DNA from: Mucilaginibacter sp. UBA5151
Lineage (GTDB): Bacteria; Bacteroidota; Bacteroidia; Sphingobacteriales; Sphingobacteriaceae
Reading direction: 5' to 3'
Assembly (NCBI GenBank): GCA_002413785.1
Contig: DHXR01000056.1
Coordinates: forward strand, 1 to 32,706
DNA: 32,706 nucleotides
The translations under genes and the position numbers were made by a program. This document shows positions 31,789-32,706 of the stretch, piece after piece (the first letter of the stretch is position 1; every line of letters starts with the position of its first letter). The notes under the pieces were generated by a model. That model saw only the letters and a list, made by a program, of their open reading frames with translations. It was not told the DNA's origin and made no database searches.

Positions 31789-32706
31789 TCAAGTTTTATA
31801 TTGTGTATTCAATACTTTGTTTATTTCGGTATCTAATTCAGCAGACTTCAAAGTATTATTTAAATCTGGTTGAAATTTGGGAGTGCCACTAATAATTGAC
31901 CTTAAAATAGTAATCGCTGACACGATATAATTATCTAAAACACTGGGAGCTCTTTTATAGTCTAAAATATGCGTCTTTAGATTCCCAATATTAGACCAGT
32001 TGTCGCCATTTTTCCACAAAAACGCGCTGATTCGTGAAATATGAAAAGACGCGTTGCGGGCCAGAAATCTAATAGTCTCGTCAGTGGAATTTGAAAGGTT
32101 TGCTTGTAAGTATTCACTAGTTCTTCGGTATATTAAAACCGATAATAAATATGGCTCAACAGTATCAGTTCCTGAAAATATCTTTGAATAAAATTCATCC
32201 CAAACTTTATATTTTCGACTTCTTGCATCTGCAGCTTTTCTTAGAACAATCCCCAAGTAAGCCACGGCGACATCTTCATTGGGGAAAATTTTGTCTTTTG
32301 TGATAATAGAACTTTCATACTGGCGACTCTTTCTTTCCAAGTAAAACTCATAAAGTAAAAACCCCTTTTCGAGATCCAGTTGAGTTTTATCGTTAGCCCT
32401 AAGGTTTCGACCAGTAATTTTGTTTTGATTATTAGTAGTTAAAACAATCTTATCTACCAAGTCTAAGTCTTGAGTTTCATAAATTCTTAACAGTATTTTA
32501 GTGTCGCTTTGAAGATGCCCATCTTTTAGAGCATTTGCCAAACTTGTGGCGGTTTGACAACCATTTACAATCTGCATATTTTCAATTTTGACCTTGGCGT
32601 CATCTGGATCCGTTATTGGATCTACTTTATCACAAACGATTGTTACGCCATTGTTTAAAAACCAAAATAAATTACTTAAGTTACTCAATAGTTCGTTAAA
32701 GTTTGA
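31789..32706 (-). CDS. AIPR-family (abortive infection) protein, 5' part outside window
   Basis: The frame is open to the window edge, so the N-terminus is missing. Visible are about 305 codons. The segment FWFLNNGVTIVCDKV followed by IENMQIVNGCQTATSL is the hallmark of the AIPR family, named after phage abortive-infection proteins. Next come LLRIYETQDLDLVDKIVLTTNNQNKI and a helical C-terminal half. The TTG at 32688 is not a likely start because conserved sequence begins immediately after it and the frame continues upstream. The gene is AT-rich compared with the core genes. Such genes usually sit in restriction or defence loci, so a defence island may extend to the right. Confidence 0.82.
   Translation of the reverse strand, partial: SNFNELLSNLSNLFWFLNNGVTIVCDKVDPITDPDDAKVKIENMQIVNGCQTATSLANALKDGHLQSDTKILLRIYETQDLDLVDKIVLTTNNQNKITGRNLRANDKTQLDLEKGFLLYEFYLERKSRQYESSIITKDKIFPNEDVAVAYLGIVLRKAADARSRKYKVWDEFYSKIFSGTDTVEPYLLSVLIYRRTSEYLQANLSNSTDETIRFLARNASFHISRISAFLWKNGDNWSNIGNLKTHILDYKRAPSVLDNYIVSAITILRSIISGTPKFQPDLNNTLKSAELDTEINKVLNTQYKT

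Overview
The window looks like a chromosome segment of a Bacteroidota bacterium, most likely family Sphingobacteriaceae (Mucilaginibacter/Pedobacter-like). The reasons are TAnnTTTG-type -7 promoter boxes, weak or absent Shine-Dalgarno sites, and the gene set: DUF1835, S41 tail-specific protease, APC permease next to a Cys/Met-metabolism lyase, topoisomerase IV ParE, a YtxH/DUF1469 cassette and a PSMA-like M28 peptidase. The genus is inferred from gene style only.

Left edge (1-3781, minus strand): two group II introns, each with its own LtrA-type reverse transcriptase, lie end to end. The 5' GUGYG of the downstream intron (1950) directly abuts the last bases of the domain V of the upstream intron (1951-1983). 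A nested (twintron) arrangement is the simplest reading: the inner intron occupies about 1-1950 and the 3' tail of the outer one should lie just left of the window. Exon-binding/intron-binding (EBS1/IBS1) pairings support both 5' ends. The outer intron sits 17 bases after the stop codon of a small AT-rich membrane-protein gene.

Core block (4.3-17.7 kb): DUF1835 protein, Prc protease and a secreted TPR-like protein (minus); an AI-2E-family permease (plus); a TPR-sensor histidine kinase, OmpA-like lipoprotein, Cys/Met lyase and amino-acid permease (minus); a secreted protein and ParE (plus).

Scar (17.8-19.0 kb, minus): an AT-rich wreck of a Type ISP-like restriction-modification gene. It keeps methylase motif I, has lost the NPPY half, is frameshifted, and its target-recognition part runs in frame into an HNH-repeat/HNH endonuclease.

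Second core block (19.1-31.3 kb, plus): stand-alone B12-binding mutase subunit and crotonase; NtrC-type sigma-54 activator with a 74-aa His-box mini-protein one base behind it; second AI-2E permease; YtxH / DUF1469 / hypothetical cassette; 4-TM membrane protein; a tryptophan block (attenuator leader with tandem Trp codons, trpE, trpG, trpC; no trpD, trpF, trpB or trpA in the window); PSMA-like peptidase and DUF1905 protein. Nearly every gap in this block carries a different inverted repeat. Two such repeats (here and at the histidine kinase) reach into the 3' end of a gene and encode its last residues.

Right edge (31.3-32.7 kb): a start-less open frame in a GC-rich non-coding patch, then a 5'-truncated AIPR-family (abortive-infection) gene that runs off the window, which suggests another defence locus beyond the edge. 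No tRNA, rRNA or CRISPR array was seen.
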